Of a stretch of DNA of 64,000 nucleotides, positions 22,901-33,067 are shown piece by piece. The stretch's first letter is position 1. Each line of letters opens with the position of its first letter. Origin of the DNA: Cliona cf. orientalis (lineage: Eukaryota; Porifera; Demospongiae; Clionaida; Clionaidae); the NCBI GenBank assembly GCA_963930775.1, contig OZ005693.1, positions 5,766,001 through 5,830,000 of the forward strand. Direction: 5' to 3'. The notes beneath the pieces are model-generated. The model worked only from the letters and a program-made list of their open reading frames with translations. It did not search any database and had not been told where the DNA came from. A program made the translations under genes and the position numbers.

Positions 22901-25212
22901 GGGGGCTGGTACGTGAAATAACATGTGTGATGTTGCCATGGTGTAATACAACATGGGCCAAACGTCATTTTGTGCAGCTTCCTGTTTCGACCCACAGATT
23001 TAACAGGAATGTTTGACAATGTTAGAATGTCATAATATGCTAGCTAAATGGTTGTCGTCATACTCGTGCTCGTGTAGCTTGATGTGGCTGACCGCTAACA
23101 ACAATAGTGTGGCTGCGTGCATGCCATCAAGGGCAAGAATTTTTGGCCTGCACTGGATTAGCATCCTAAGCGTGATGGTCATACATACAGATGCAAAACG
23201 AGATGCGAAGCAGGATTAGTTGCCCTGTGCTTAGAAACTTGGCAAAAATATACTTCTGCTATTATACATGCACTAATTTGCATTGTTACATATAATGAGA
23301 ACATGGAATATACTTTCTGAGCACGAATTTGCAAGCCTAGTAGACCTCTTGTAGTGTTGTTACTGTAAAAACTAAAGTTTTTAAGGTGCTACCACAACTC
23401 AGGTACACTAAGGCATGGGAGTACAATTTCGCGTATATCGGCCGTTTCCGCTCATGAATATCATTTGCATCTAATTTGCATATCATTAACGAACATGCAC
23501 GTGCTCGCTCTCCATATGTTTTGTATTGAGCGGTGAGGCAGCTAGCAGCCATGAAGCTACTGATCGATTTCCGGAACAGAAGACGATAGTTTTTGGCCGT
23601 AAAAAGCGACTCATCAGAACGTTAGATACCTCTGCTTCATAGATTCATCTGGGAGAAGTGGATCTGATTGTTTGTAGGTGAGCGGTAACAAGAAATACAT
23701 GAACTAGCAGTGGATTTTGGTGCTTGTTGAGCACACAAGTTGACACCTCGCTCAAGAACAAGCCTTTTATCCTTCTTCCTAGATAGTTTGAGATACTCTA
23801 GCATCTATTTAACTATCTTACGAAGTTAGGAGAGAAACTAAGGTCATCTTCTGTTCCGGAATTCGCGATTTTTGTTCGTAAATATCGTGTGCCGTTTTTT
23901 GTTGCCACGCCCACACGACTGGTTGCTATGGTAACCAATTTGGTCCTAAATTAGATTAAGGTACCAACAATCAAAGAACCAAGTCTGATATACATATCTC
24001 AAAGACCTTTCCAGATATAGTGAGTTTTGTATCACCATATTTTTGACACAAAATTGCATGTCCCATGCCTTAATGCGCCTGAGAAGCAGCTTGTTTATTT
24101 TACCACCAGTAAGTGACTAGTTGTACTGCTACTACAGTGTTTATGCTAGTGTCTGGACCTCTTCCGGGACCAAAAATACAATTATAGTGGAGCCTTCCGG
24201 GACGCGGGACAGTTGCTAAAAATCCGGGACTGTCCCGGAGATTCAGGGACAGTTGGAGCCTATGCAGCATGTAGCTTGATGCAAGCATTATCCAAAGGTG
24301 CTTGTAATACAATCTTAGGGAAAATGTTGGGAAGCCACACCCACCTAAAGTTTCTCCATATAAACTTAATACAAACAACAACAAAGCTAGTGGCGAATCT
24401 GTGCAACTGATTTGTGTGGTTAAGACATCAACAGATAGCTCATTCACTGAGCTATTTGTGTAATTTGTCCTGTAAGTGTATTCTGTACCAGAGCCAAGAT
24501 ATTCTCGATTTACTGGAGGCCCTTGGAAGTCTGAAATAGCTAATCACATAGCCATCAATACAAGCTAACCAAGGTCTTGAAACGCTAATTTCTGTCATTA
24601 CATATTTGCATGTCATTTTAGTGCATGCAGTATACAAACTATTGAGGATGCTGAAAATCTGAAAAATGATTGCCAAAAGCATGCGGGCAGGGGGCAGGGG
24701 ACAAGAAACAGAAGTATGATCTGGAGTGGCCTTACTAAATGCCTGTTAATTTCTGGCTCTTGATCACTTAGCTTCTCACTTTGCAAATTTAAATTATGCT
24801 TTGTTTCTTTCCCTGCCATTCCTCTCAGATGTGTACTTCAACAAGAGCAGATTCAAGGCTTATAAATGCTCTAAATTAAAACTAGTTGGGCGGAGGTTGG
24901 GCTCCGCCCAACTAAATTAAAACCACCAGAAAACTAAAAATCAGTCATTCTATACCTTCGATTCTGAAACGCGGGTTTGTCATAGTTAAGCATCTGTTTT
25001 AATTCACTCTTATAGTTTGAACAATGTCACGGCACTGATACTCATTCATATGACTTCATTGATATTGTACCCCTGGTACCATATTATATAATATCAGTAG
25101 CTATACATGTATTTCAACGAATCATACGCCAGTTACCTTGAGCATGTGTATTCAGCGAAGAAAACACGTTCACTGATAGAAGAGTGGCTACAATAAACCT
25201 TCTTGAAGTCAT
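10962..25212 (-). CDS. Type I membrane receptor: signal peptide, two [EGF + novel domain] modules, SRCR, TM, PPxY tail
   Basis: Eleven exons join in one 813-aa frame: 25212-25137, 22570-22430, 20345-20026, 19966-19729, 19618-19526, 16236-16102, 16039-15720, 13473-13236, 12955-12730, 12659-12488, 11444-10962. Residues 1-25 are a signal peptide. A Cys-rich EGF-like exon (26-72) precedes a ~185-aa domain of unknown family over two exons (73-258; motif YEPVTWVLNIPSG then SYYLDDSSVTGYSSQ) and a Ser/Pro linker. The same set repeats at 290-520. Residues ~540-640 form an SRCR domain with eight Cys (group-B pattern), split by an intron. A hydrophobic helix (~658-684) follows, then a tail with PPAY (760-763) and PPTY (795-798), ligands for NEDD4-type WW domains. 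A cell-surface recognition or adhesion role is inferred; no ligand is evident. Paired exons have identical lengths (320 and 238 nt). Confidence 0.85.
11867..11946 (-). repeat. tRNA-like sequence, probable SINE head
   Basis: The 80-nt minus-strand sequence has an A-box (TAGCTCAATGG), a B-box (GTTCGATTCCC) and near-complementary ends (GCTCCAG with CTGGATC, one mismatch). The T and anticodon stems each have a mismatch, so a functional tRNA is doubtful. It lies in the last intron of the receptor gene. A tRNA-derived SINE or a decayed tRNA gene fits best. Confidence 0.4.
12971..13161. mobile_element. 191-bp MITE with TACCGTAGATCGGGA ends
   Basis: Perfect 15-bp terminal inverted repeats (TACCGTAGATCGGGA / TCCCGATCTACGGTA) enclose copies of GGCGAAAATTA and GCGAAATAT. 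It is consistent with TA target-site use. It lies in the receptor intron between the exon at 13236 and the SRCR exon at 12955. Confidence 0.8.
14952..15105. mobile_element. 154-bp hairpin MITE (AGTAGGGATGGC family)
   Basis: The arms GGATGAAGTAGGGTTGGCGG and the complementary CTACCGTTCATCCCTATTTC fold on each other, with a second inner inverted pair (AGGGATTGCAGGGATAA / TTATCCCTACTATCCTT). It is related in sequence to the element at 37219-37597. Confidence 0.65.
15116..15522. repeat. ~400-bp dispersed repeat, copy A
   Basis: This starts TTACCCCGCGCGCATGCGCA and ends GGGGTATGTGCTCTATAGAG. A second copy in the same orientation is at 20918-21321. The inner part contains GTTGTTGTCG microsatellite sequence and the block GATCTCG..TCTAGG. 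It sits in the intron between the two exons of the second copy of the novel domain. Confidence 0.85.
18080..18560. repeat. ~480-bp palindromic element
   Basis: The two halves are inverted copies centred near 18325: TTAGACACTGTTTAGGAGG and TGCTAGGCAGCAGTTTATG on the left match their complements on the right. The centre reads CCGAGCAAAGCGAGG. Related but incomplete blocks occur at ~16920-17290 and ~46100-46600. It lies inside a receptor intron. Confidence 0.7.
19220..19473. repeat. ~250-bp direct repeat upstream of the second EGF exon
   Basis: The block from CTTGTGCTCGTGTAGCTTGA to TTACATATAATGAGAACA recurs at 23050-23305 with only a few mismatches and in the same orientation. Each copy lies on the transcription-upstream side of one EGF-like exon, so it probably belongs to the duplicated genomic unit. 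Confidence 0.85.
20918..21321. repeat. ~400-bp dispersed repeat, copy B
   Basis: A near-identical partner of 15116-15522. It lies between the first EGF exon and the first exon of the novel domain. This is not the equivalent place in the duplicated module, so the copies inserted independently of the exon duplication. Confidence 0.85.
22353..22386. repeat. Short palindrome with CGCATGCG core
   Basis: CCGTAACCCTCGCGCATGCG followed by CCGAGGGTTAAT forms a hairpin. Similar units occur at 22076-22104, 35276-35312, 54814-54850 and 58200-58230, and at the ends of the repeats at 15116 and 20918. Confidence 0.6.
23050..23305. repeat. ~250-bp direct repeat upstream of the first EGF exon
   Basis: Partner of 19220-19473, in the first intron of the receptor gene. 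The spacing between the copies (~3.83 kb) gives the probable length of the duplicated genomic unit. Confidence 0.85.
23567..23872. mobile_element. ~300-bp MITE-like element
   Basis: TTTCCGGAACAGAAGACGAT near 23569 and its complement ATCTTCTGTTCCGGAA near 23857 are inverted ends. There is no coding capacity. It lies in the first receptor intron. Confidence 0.5.
24884..24913. repeat. Perfect 12-bp-stem hairpin
   Basis: AGTTGGGCGGAG, a 6-nt loop, then CTCCGCCCAACT. It lies inside the first receptor intron. Function unknown. Confidence 0.6.
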
Positions 25213-25284
25213 CTTGCTGCACACCATTCGCTATTAGACGTTTCTTTTGCGTTTCGTGTGTGTAATCGTTGAACTTGCGCTTAG

Positions 25285-25292
25285 TATATATA
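25285..25292 (-). promoter_or_regulatory. Possible TATA box of the receptor gene
   Basis: TATATATA lies 73-80 nt upstream of the signal-peptide ATG at 25212, just downstream (in transcription) of a CpG-rich stretch (CGCGCGCG). This gives room for a 5' UTR of about 45 nt. Motif and position only. Confidence 0.35.
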
Positions 25293-25589
25293 CCGCGCGC
25301 GCCGCGTACCGTACATCGGGAAGTAGTGGTCTGGGTACGGGTGCAGGGGTGATACGTATACCGAGACTACCGCGCGCGTACCTGGCGAGCCAGCCACAGT
25401 CACAAAGAGAGGAAGGGGCTGGCCCGCCAGACTAGTACGTACCTGGCTACATTTCCATTTACGGAAGTTACCGAGTTTAAAGGTCGGTTCACAATAATGA
25501 CGCATTTCTCTTATCGTATATATCCGGTATATATCCGGGGTTTGTGCCGCCACGTTTCGTGACGTCACGGAATGCCATATGTAATAGTT

Positions 25590-25800
25590 ATACGAAGGCT
25601 AAGGGGACAATGAGACTAATAGCCCCATACCCTCACGCTCACGTTATGTGGAGACTCGGGATAAGTCAGAGTAGATTTATAAAAACACTATATTATACAA
25701 AGATCTGGATATAGATAGTATCTAGCTTATGCTCAAACTTAGTCTCAAATTCAGGCTCCTTGAAAATCAGCCTGCGTTCAAGGCTTCTTTGGCCTAATCT
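25590..25800. repeat. ~210-bp direct repeat, copy 1 (partner 29870-30080)
   Basis: GGCTAAGGGGACAATGAGAC to AATCAGCCTGCGTTC occurs in both places in the same orientation, 4.28 kb apart. Copy 1 abuts the 3' tail of the retrotransposon fragment. Confidence 0.85.
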
Positions 25801-25807
25801 CTCAGTT

Positions 25808-26406
25808 TTTTTATTTATTTATTTTTTTTATTTGTTATTCTGCAATGAAATGCAAGGATACATGAGATAGCCTAAGCTAGTACACAGCATGTAACCTATA
25901 ATATTATTATAACATGATGCACTAATAATTAAAGTTAATGATTAAGAGCAAACTTAAAAGCAGCAATTGAGGTGCTGGAATGAGTACTTGAGGGTAGAGA
26001 GTTCCATGCATTAATTGATAGTACTGGGAAAGTATGACTTGCCAAACTGATTGGAATGGAACTGAATTGGCATAAGTGAATGTTCTCGAGATGATCTTAC
26101 GGCATAATGGTGGGTCCGATTAGTGAGTGGGGCGTCCGGAAAATAAGTTTGAGCATTAGCTATTTTAAAAAGATGGCAAAGTTTTGCTTGGTGTCGTCTG
26201 GACTCCAGAGATGGCAGGTTGGTTATAGTTAGTAGGGTCTGATAATCCTGGTCCCAAGATTTTGTGCACATTTTAAGTGCAAATTTCTGCACATCTTCGA
26301 GGGCAGTAATGTCCTTTTTTAAATAGGGGTCCCAGGCAATGCATGCGTATTCCAAGTGGGGTCGGATGAAAGATGTATATAACTTTCTAGCTATGGTCAT
26401 TATCAA
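25808..26406 (-). mobile_element. Non-LTR retrotransposon 3' fragment (RT C-terminal region)
   Basis: The minus-strand frame 26406-26011 contains LYTSFIRPHLEYACIAWDP, the typical motif after the reverse-transcriptase core of jockey/CR1-like elements. A second piece (NAWNSLPSSTHSS..FKFAL), which in intact elements follows directly, is present at ~26005-25930 in another frame, so the copy carries a frameshift. An A/T-rich tail (AAATAAATAAATAAAAAAA on the minus strand) lies near 25808-25840. The element is truncated at its 5' end and cannot be autonomous. Confidence 0.8.
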
Positions 26407-26602
26407 GTCCCTCGTCCCCAGCTCCGTATGCTTGAAAGGGGGCTGGGAATGATACTATCTTTCACTGCATCCGAGTCTCAACTTGATGCCCAATGCCCTG
26501 AGGAGATGCACCCTTCACCAATTTTCCAAGGGAAATAATCAGCTCTACCTCTACATGCTTTATAAATACAAGCAACTCCTTAGTACATTCATAGCACATT
26601 CT

Positions 26603-26896
26603 CAGGCCCGTAGCCAGACTTTTTAAAAGGGGGGTGCACATGTGTATGGGTTTAGTGACTACTATAATAATTATGCATGTATTGGTCACAACTGCTTATT
26701 GATTGAGGTGTGATGTTAATTAGCTGCACTAAGTGTGGTTTTATCAAGCTGATAGAGAGGATAGCATGCAGCCTCACTCTATTGCTCATGCAATTAAGAA
26801 CTTCTGTGAAATGACATGCAATTATTAGGCTGAAAAAAGGGGGGTGCATGTGCACCCCCTGCACCCCCCCCCCCCCCCCCCCTGCCTACGGGCCTG
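26603..26896. mobile_element. 294-bp MITE with 5-bp target duplication ATTCT
   Basis: The termini are CAGGCCCGTAGCCAG and CTGCCTACGGGCCTG. ATTCT is repeated on both flanks (26598-26602, 26897-26901). GGGGGGTGCA and a 19-C run lie inside. CAGGGGCGTAG-like ends are typical of hAT elements, and 5-bp duplications of the hAT5 subgroup; this assignment is inference. Confidence 0.8.
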
Positions 26897-26934
26897 ATTC
26901 TATGTATCGGCCTCCAACGCAACAGAGTTTATTG

Positions 26935-27205
26935 TTGGAAATGGTCGTCATCGCCCAGTCCAAATCTCAGTCCACAGTCCAGTCCATGAGTCCAGTCCAG
27001 AGTCCAGAGTCCAGGGAAGGGCCTGGGAACGTACGTACAAGACTGCTTGTGACTAGCCTAGCCTAGCTTGCAGTTGTAGTACCGTGCCTTCTATCCATAG
27101 TCTCTTGGAAATGGTCGTCATTGCCCTGCGCATCAGTCCAAAATCGAGTCCAAATCTCAGTCCACAGTCCAGTCCATTAGTCCAGTCCAGAGTCCAGAGT
27201 CCACG
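26935..27205. repeat. Two blocks of AGTCCA-rich repeats
   Basis: GGAAATGGTCGTCATYG, then CCAAATCTCAGTCCACAGTC and short AGTCCAGTCC iterations, occur twice here (26938-27015 and 27108-27205). They recur at 30777-30860 (same orientation) and 29565-29650 (inverted). Confidence 0.75.
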
Positions 27206-27941
27206 TTTTGCACCAACCCCCCGAGGGCTGAGTGCAATATGTCGCCATAGATCCCGAGCGCACGTGATATTATAACTAATTTATATCCCGAGGAAGAACA
27301 CAGTACAGTTGGCCCCCGCAATGTTTTATCTCACCGCTGATTGGTCAATGGCTCCTCTCCATGGAAACAAGCTGCTCCATAGAAACAAATTCAACTTTGA
27401 CAGTGACAAGACAAAGAACCATCCAACTCGAACTCGCTGACTGAGCGAGGTTAGCTGTTGACTGTGAGTAGCCTAACTAGCTAGCTATGAGTGTTTTGAG
27501 TAGCTATCTATCTGTACTACTAGCCAATAATAGTCCAGCGTCAGTTTGGTCAACAATAGTGGCATCCTTTTAGTTTCTCGATCGAGAGAAGCGCGGTACA
27601 CTGTACGAACTAGCTAGCTAGTTCTTGCACGTGTCAATTGAATGATTGCTAAATTGTATCCTGTGTGGTCAATTAGCACGGTATGCTTCCTGTACCTGTG
27701 TAAACCAAGTCTGTAGAGTGTGTTCTGTTCTGTTGGTCTGTACCTGTAGCTGTGTATGCACACAGCCACTCTTGACTGGGAAAATCCTATATTCCTGACT
27801 GTTACCTCAGTATCAAGTATGCAGTACTAGTACACCCTAAAGGAATTAATATCGCACTGTACACCCTAAGGGGGTTAATATCGCACACTTAGCAGTGCGA
27901 TATTAAAATAATTGTCCTAGAAAACTATGTAAAAGGGATAT

Positions 27942-28072
27942 AAGTAATAGATAAACTATGGTTGCCCAGGATATACCGTTCATATACCACCCTGAGCTCG
28001 AGGGCGTAGCCCGAGAGCGAAGGTGGTATATGAATGGTGTATCCTGGGCAAACATAGTTTATCTGTTTAATA
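27942..28072. mobile_element. Hairpin MITE of ~130 bp
   Basis: AGATAAACTATGGTTGCCCA..GATATACC at the left pairs with its complement TGGGCAAACATAGTTTATCT at the right. The centre is CTCGAGGGCGTAGCCCGAG. The flanks ATATAAGTAAT/TTAATATCTTG are AT-rich. Confidence 0.65.
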
Positions 28073-28440
28073 TCTTGACCGTGATTGGTCAGTGTAATCA
28101 GCAGACTGTTTACTTTTTCATATTTGAAACTTGAAGAGTTGGAGTATAGTAGGTAGCTAGATTCTATCATAATGACAATCTGTACAATAGTTAGTCTATC
28201 AAGCTGGAACCCTCCTCAGCTAGTGATTGTATTATGTGTGGGAGCTACTGGCTATAGCTAGTGAAAAGCTAGTAGCTACAACACAAACTTAGCATGCCAG
28301 TGCAACTGTGTTATTGGACTATTGTCAGGGGTAGGGAGTTATAATGCCTGAGGGCTGGGGTATATGAGAGTTATACCATGGCTGTTACTTAGGATACAAG
28401 GCTAAGTCATGATATTAAATACATTAATCTTTGCCCAAAC

Positions 28441-28489
28441 CAGGGACTAGCTATACATTATCTTTCTGAAAGATAATGTATAGTCCCTG
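28441..28489. repeat. Palindrome, 16-bp arms
   Basis: CTATACATTATCTTTC, two bases, then GAAAGATAATGTATAG. A second short palindrome lies at 28971-29003 (AAAATGGGCGTGGC / CCACGCCCATTTT). Confidence 0.6.
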
Positions 28490-29869
28490 CCCAAACTTGG
28501 TAATTCGGGTCAACGTGTTCGCGGAGCGACTGGAAAAAATGGCCGCCTAAGTGGCCAATCTTTCGAAGGTGAGAACCAACAATAAACTTACCCAAGAGTA
28601 ATATTTAAGGTATCAATGTGAAATTCAGGCTTAAAAGAGGCTGTCTGAAGTGTCCTTTGTGAGAAAGGGATGAATTGGAGCGAAATTTGACGGCCTTTGT
28701 TGAGGGGACTCCGAACCTCCAGTAAAAAGGTGAGTTACTAGGAAGTGGCGGGAAAAGTTTTGCAAGGTTGTACAATTAAGTGAAGCTAGATATTGAAAGA
28801 TAAGGTACGGATCTATCTTTAGCACCATTTTGGTATGTGACCACTTTTCTACCAATGGTGTAAACACCTTTAAAAATGGGTATTAGTCTTCTGTGTTGAA
28901 ACGCAGCTGGTTTCAACAGCCAGCGTGTCTAGAGCGTTTAAATTTTCTACTTAGTGTGTTAATTATGAAAAATGGGCGTGGCGATGGTAGCCACGCCCAT
29001 TTTAGCTAGTGCTGCACGTGGTTGATACACAAGCTAGTGCTGAAATACAGGTATTGAAGTCCAACCAAAGAGAACATCTAGCCCAGAGTTGCATCTAGCC
29101 TAACAATCAAGTTTAGCTTTCTATTTAGTAGAAAAAATTTTTCATCCGTCGTACTAACCTTATAAGATAATTTAGCCCGCACTAGATGATGTCATCATCT
29201 TCGAAGGAAATAGCTAGCTAGCTGCTGACTAAATACCACTTTCACAGAGATCTCAGTTGTGAGATAGTTTGTCTCGAGATGCCAGAAAACATGAACTCTT
29301 TACTGTATATTCCAATTTTGGTCTGTTAATTAAATTAATTAGCACGTGACTGCTCACGTGAAAAATAAATACAAAAGTCTTCCTTTCTCAAAATTTGATG
29401 CGGGCGGGCCTGAGAAACCATTAACGAGAGGAGAGAGAGAAGAGAGTGTCCAACGCCCTATATGCTCTGTGTAAGAGGTCTGCGGAAAGTCGCGCCAGGA
29501 ATTCAAAAATTGACCAATGAGAGCGCTCGATTCAACTGGTACGTCGTGGGGGTAAGTGTAAAACCTGGACTTTGGACTGGACTCATGGACTGGACTGTGG
29601 ACTGAGATTTGGACTGATGCTCAGAGCAATGACGACCATTTTCAAGAGATTGCGGATAGAAGGTACTACAACTGCAAGCTTAGTAGTCACAAGAAGCCTC
29701 GTACGTACGTACCCAGGCCTTTCAGGGTACGAGGCCAAGTCACAAGCAGCTGGCCTGGAGGCTACTTGTAAGCATGTAGAAGTAGACTCGGGTGAACATT
29801 TCCCCAAGTTGGAAAATCAGTGAGCCTGGGATGGCATCTCCTCACAGGAATGGAGGTCAATATCACTGA

Positions 29870-30080
29870 GATGCCTACGGAGGCTAAGGGGACAATGAGA
29901 CCAATAGCCCCATACCCTCACGCTCATGTTATCTGGAGACTCGGGATAAGTCAGAGTAGATTTATAGAACACTGACTAAATACAAAGATCTGCATGTAGG
30001 AAGTATCTACGGTACCTCTAATAGTCTTAGCCTCAAACTCAGGCTCCTCCTCGAAAATCAGCCTGCGTTCGAGGCTACTT
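29870..30080. repeat. ~210-bp direct repeat, copy 2
   Basis: Partner of 25590-25800, with scattered substitutions. It follows an inverted AGTCCA block (29565-29650). Confidence 0.85.
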
Positions 30081-30261
30081 TGTCTTTGGTCTATTAAATC
30101 TCAGTTATTATATATATACAATGAAAATATTTTTCAGACGATCAATTTTCTTATATAGTCCGTGTCCTAACCTGGAGGGCATAAAAGATGCGCTCTCCTA
30201 CAAGTTCAGAAGTCTCATGATTGGTCAGAATTGTTGTGCCGTGTGCACAAACGAGGTTGCC

Positions 30262-30615
30262 AAGGCCTAGGGGCCATAGAGCTAGAGATGCATTCTCGAG
30301 CTCGAGCGAGCGGCGCAAGCGCCGCGCGTTTCGACAGGCCTGCTCGGCAGGCCACCGAGCCTCGAGCGAAGCGAGAGGCGATGTCGGCTCTTTGTCATAG
30401 TCTGGTGGTAGATTCGACGTTCGAGCGGAGTGAGAACTTCGCCATTACACGATGAGTTTGATCAGCTACGCTGGCCTCCAGTGAGGGGTGTGGTCTTCAT
30501 CTGCACATGCGCGCTATACTAACTGGCACTCTATTGTACTATAGCATGCTGTTAGTAATAGTAGTGTTCAGTCACATTATCCCATGATTGTGACATCAAA
30601 CATACTTGTAGAGCT
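30262..30615. repeat. GC-rich dispersed repeat, copy 2
   Basis: Reverse complement of 4545-4925: CTCGAGCGAAGCGAGAGGCG, the GCGGCGCAAGCGCCGC hairpin and the CACATTATCCCATGATTGTG end all recur in inverted order. Confidence 0.7.
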
Positions 30616-32091
30616 ATGATCATTATAAAGTCTGTGATATCATAATCTTTTGCCTAGTCTCGTCACCAGCCCCGCGTGCTTGAAAGGGGGCTGGGAATGA
30701 GACTATCTTTGGCTTTTCTCTGCATCCGAGTCTCAACTTGCAGCTCTACCTCTACGTACATGTTTACATTTATTGTTGGAAATGGTCGTCATTGAACTGA
30801 GCATCAGTCCAAAATCGAGTCCAAATCTCAGTCCACAGTCCAGTCCAGAGTCCAGGTTTTACACTTACCCACGTCGTGGGTGTGGTCTCGAGTGCAAGCT
30901 AACGCAAGCGTGATTTCGACTGAAAACGCTAGCACATAACAATAATATAAAACTAGCGTTCATGAAGATTATAGCACAAAACTCACAAAAACGCCCCTAT
31001 TTTTCACAATCTTACGAAAAACCAAGTATTTAGCCCCTAGGGCCAGTCACGTGCGCAAGGCGGGAAGTCACATTACTCGATGCAACCATGCCATGGAGCA
31101 TGTAGCGCATTGGACACTCTTCTCTTTATTATCTACTCTTCCTATTGCTTGGCCTAACAGTACTACATCTCTCAGTGCTTGGGTACATATCAGTTTGGGT
31201 TCACTCTGATAGTCCTTGCATGGTGTCTGCAGTGCCATTATCACGAGGATTTGGTACCCCCGTACCCCTGGTGGGATTCACTTTTTTCACTCTATCCGAA
31301 GAACGGAAGTACAATATAACGTATTTTGACGTATGTATACCCGTATAATAATTTATTATGTATAATGAATAATAATTATTGTGTTATTGGGGCGTGGCCC
31401 GTCGCGATCGCTGGACGGTACGGATGGGAGGGGCTGGGGGTTGGGGGATGGGTTGCCAATGGTTAGCAGGGTTAGCCTTGGGGGGTTGTCTTTAAAATAG
31501 GTGAAATTAAGATTGCCAGCGAACCATAGCACGCGGGTTCAAATCTCGCTTTAGACTTTAACTTTTTTTTCTTCACAAATTGTTTCAAAGTCTTGCACTT
31601 CCGTTCTTCGGATCGAGTGAAAGAAGTGAGTCCCTACCCCTGGTACTACGTCACCCTGTCACTGTCATGAGCATCGATCGTTTACATGTGTATACAGCCG
31701 TTTGCTGAAGTTTGAGCTTCAGTCTGGGCATAGGGTGAAGGGGCTGGCACCCAGACTACCAAGGGCTTATAGTCTCCTAATACCGGTAGTATGAGTCTGC
31801 ATGACATTGTGTGAAATAATTACTAGCAGTATTATAGAATAATATGTAGATTCCAAGATAAAGGCGGTTTTAGTCTTCATACGAAGTTTCAGGCCTATAC
31901 AGTCACTGGTGACACTCTTTTCATCAGGATGGTCAGGATCAGTAGCACAAGTCTTGCAGAACCTGTTGTGCATGCTTAGAGGGTGAGTCTTGTGACAGAG
32001 ATACCTAGCACCAGTGTATATATAGATCTTGATCCAGGCTTTATTGATGATCATAATAATTATTGTAACTGTATCTTCAGTGAATTATAAG
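30616..32091. other. Intergenic, repeats only
   Basis: This holds an AGTCCA block (30777-30860) and GTCTGG..CCAGCCCC-type short repeats (also at 13985-14030, 25404-25435 and 31725-31763). A tRNA-like B-box (GGGTTCAAATCTC, near 31530) is followed by a T run, but no matching A-box or stems were found. No gene is supported. Confidence 0.4.
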
Positions 32092-32093
32092 GT

Positions 32094-33067
32094 GGTGGAA
32101 CGAAGCAGGGCCCACCACTCTCTACCACAGCCCTCCACCTCAGGGTGACGTTTGAAGATCAGGAAAAGAGAACTGCTTCACTGAGGTTTGAGCAGGTAAG
32201 CTAATATAATATAACTAGCTATAAGTGATCAGAGACTTTCGTATTCTTCTGCCTACAATTATAATATTGTGATCATCCTCCCCCAGCCCTCAGGAAAGTG
32301 TCATTATCATAATAAATTATGGGTCTGAATATCGTAATCATCAAAATTTCAATTTTAAAGTCACCATGCATGCCTATTATTCAGATTGCCAAATTGTAGA
32401 TAATTATTATTGTACTGTCAGAGGAACAATGAGTATGATATAATTATGAATTGATTAAGGATGTGTCTGTTTATACGCAGGGCAACCCTCCACTTAACAT
32501 ACTGACTTGTGAGAGTAGAGAGAAAAGCTGGTCCAACAAGAAACCTCTGGAGTTTTATATTTTTGCCGATAATGTGGACAACCACACAAGAAGTGATGCC
32601 GCCATATATTATGTAAGTCATTGTTCTGTGAAGTCATATTATTATATCACTGCGATAATAGTAGCCTTAAATTTAATTGGCTGTGTGTTGACTACTGTGT
32701 GCACACATTGTCTTGCCATTATACATACACTTTCATACATATTCTATCTGCTCAGGTTCTTGTGAACAGTGAGTTCACTGTCAACTGGAGTGTGCCTCGT
32801 GCAGCTAAGACTGATGGAATTGGTATACTTTTACTCTCTTGCGATAATAATTTTATGAACATGGCACTGTATCCATGCCATCTGCAGAGATCTTTCCCTC
32901 TATGGCAGGAGGTACCTATCCAGTGCTAACAACGAGCAGGCTGACACACAAGGATCTACAACAATGAAGGTTCATCTTAATTTCTGCCATTTTTAGTGCT
33001 TGTATATTATATGAATTGAAAATTTTGGCTCCAGGACTTTCAGGAGAGTATGAAGTTCGCTACAGTC
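32094..33067 (+). CDS. Weak exon cluster, possible SKICH-like domain gene
   Basis: Three pieces join in phase: ~32094-32202 (ending ..TASLRFEQ), 32482-32613 (GNPPLNIL.., ending ..DAAIYY) and 32756-32822 (VLVNSEFTVNWSVPRAAK..). Each is bordered by GTAAGC, GTAAGT or GTATAC and by AG. The next piece could start after CAG at 32886 or after CAGAG two bases later; the second choice gives GRRYLSSANNEQADTQG. LSGEYEVRYSP follows near 33035. The order (W..P, YLSS, GEYEVRY) recalls SKICH/CALCOCO-type Ig-like domains, but the start codon, the last junction and the stop are unresolved. It may be a decayed gene. Confidence 0.3.

Noticed and set aside
31500..31575. tRNA-like B-box GGGTTCAAATCTC followed by a T run
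   Set aside because: No A-box at the right distance and no acceptor or anticodon stem could be drawn.
31767..32054. 95-codon minus-strand frame with a CKTC motif
   Set aside because: Composition is protein-like in part (HNRFCKTCATDPDHPDEKS), but no flanking exon, start context or family could be found. Left undecided, not annotated.
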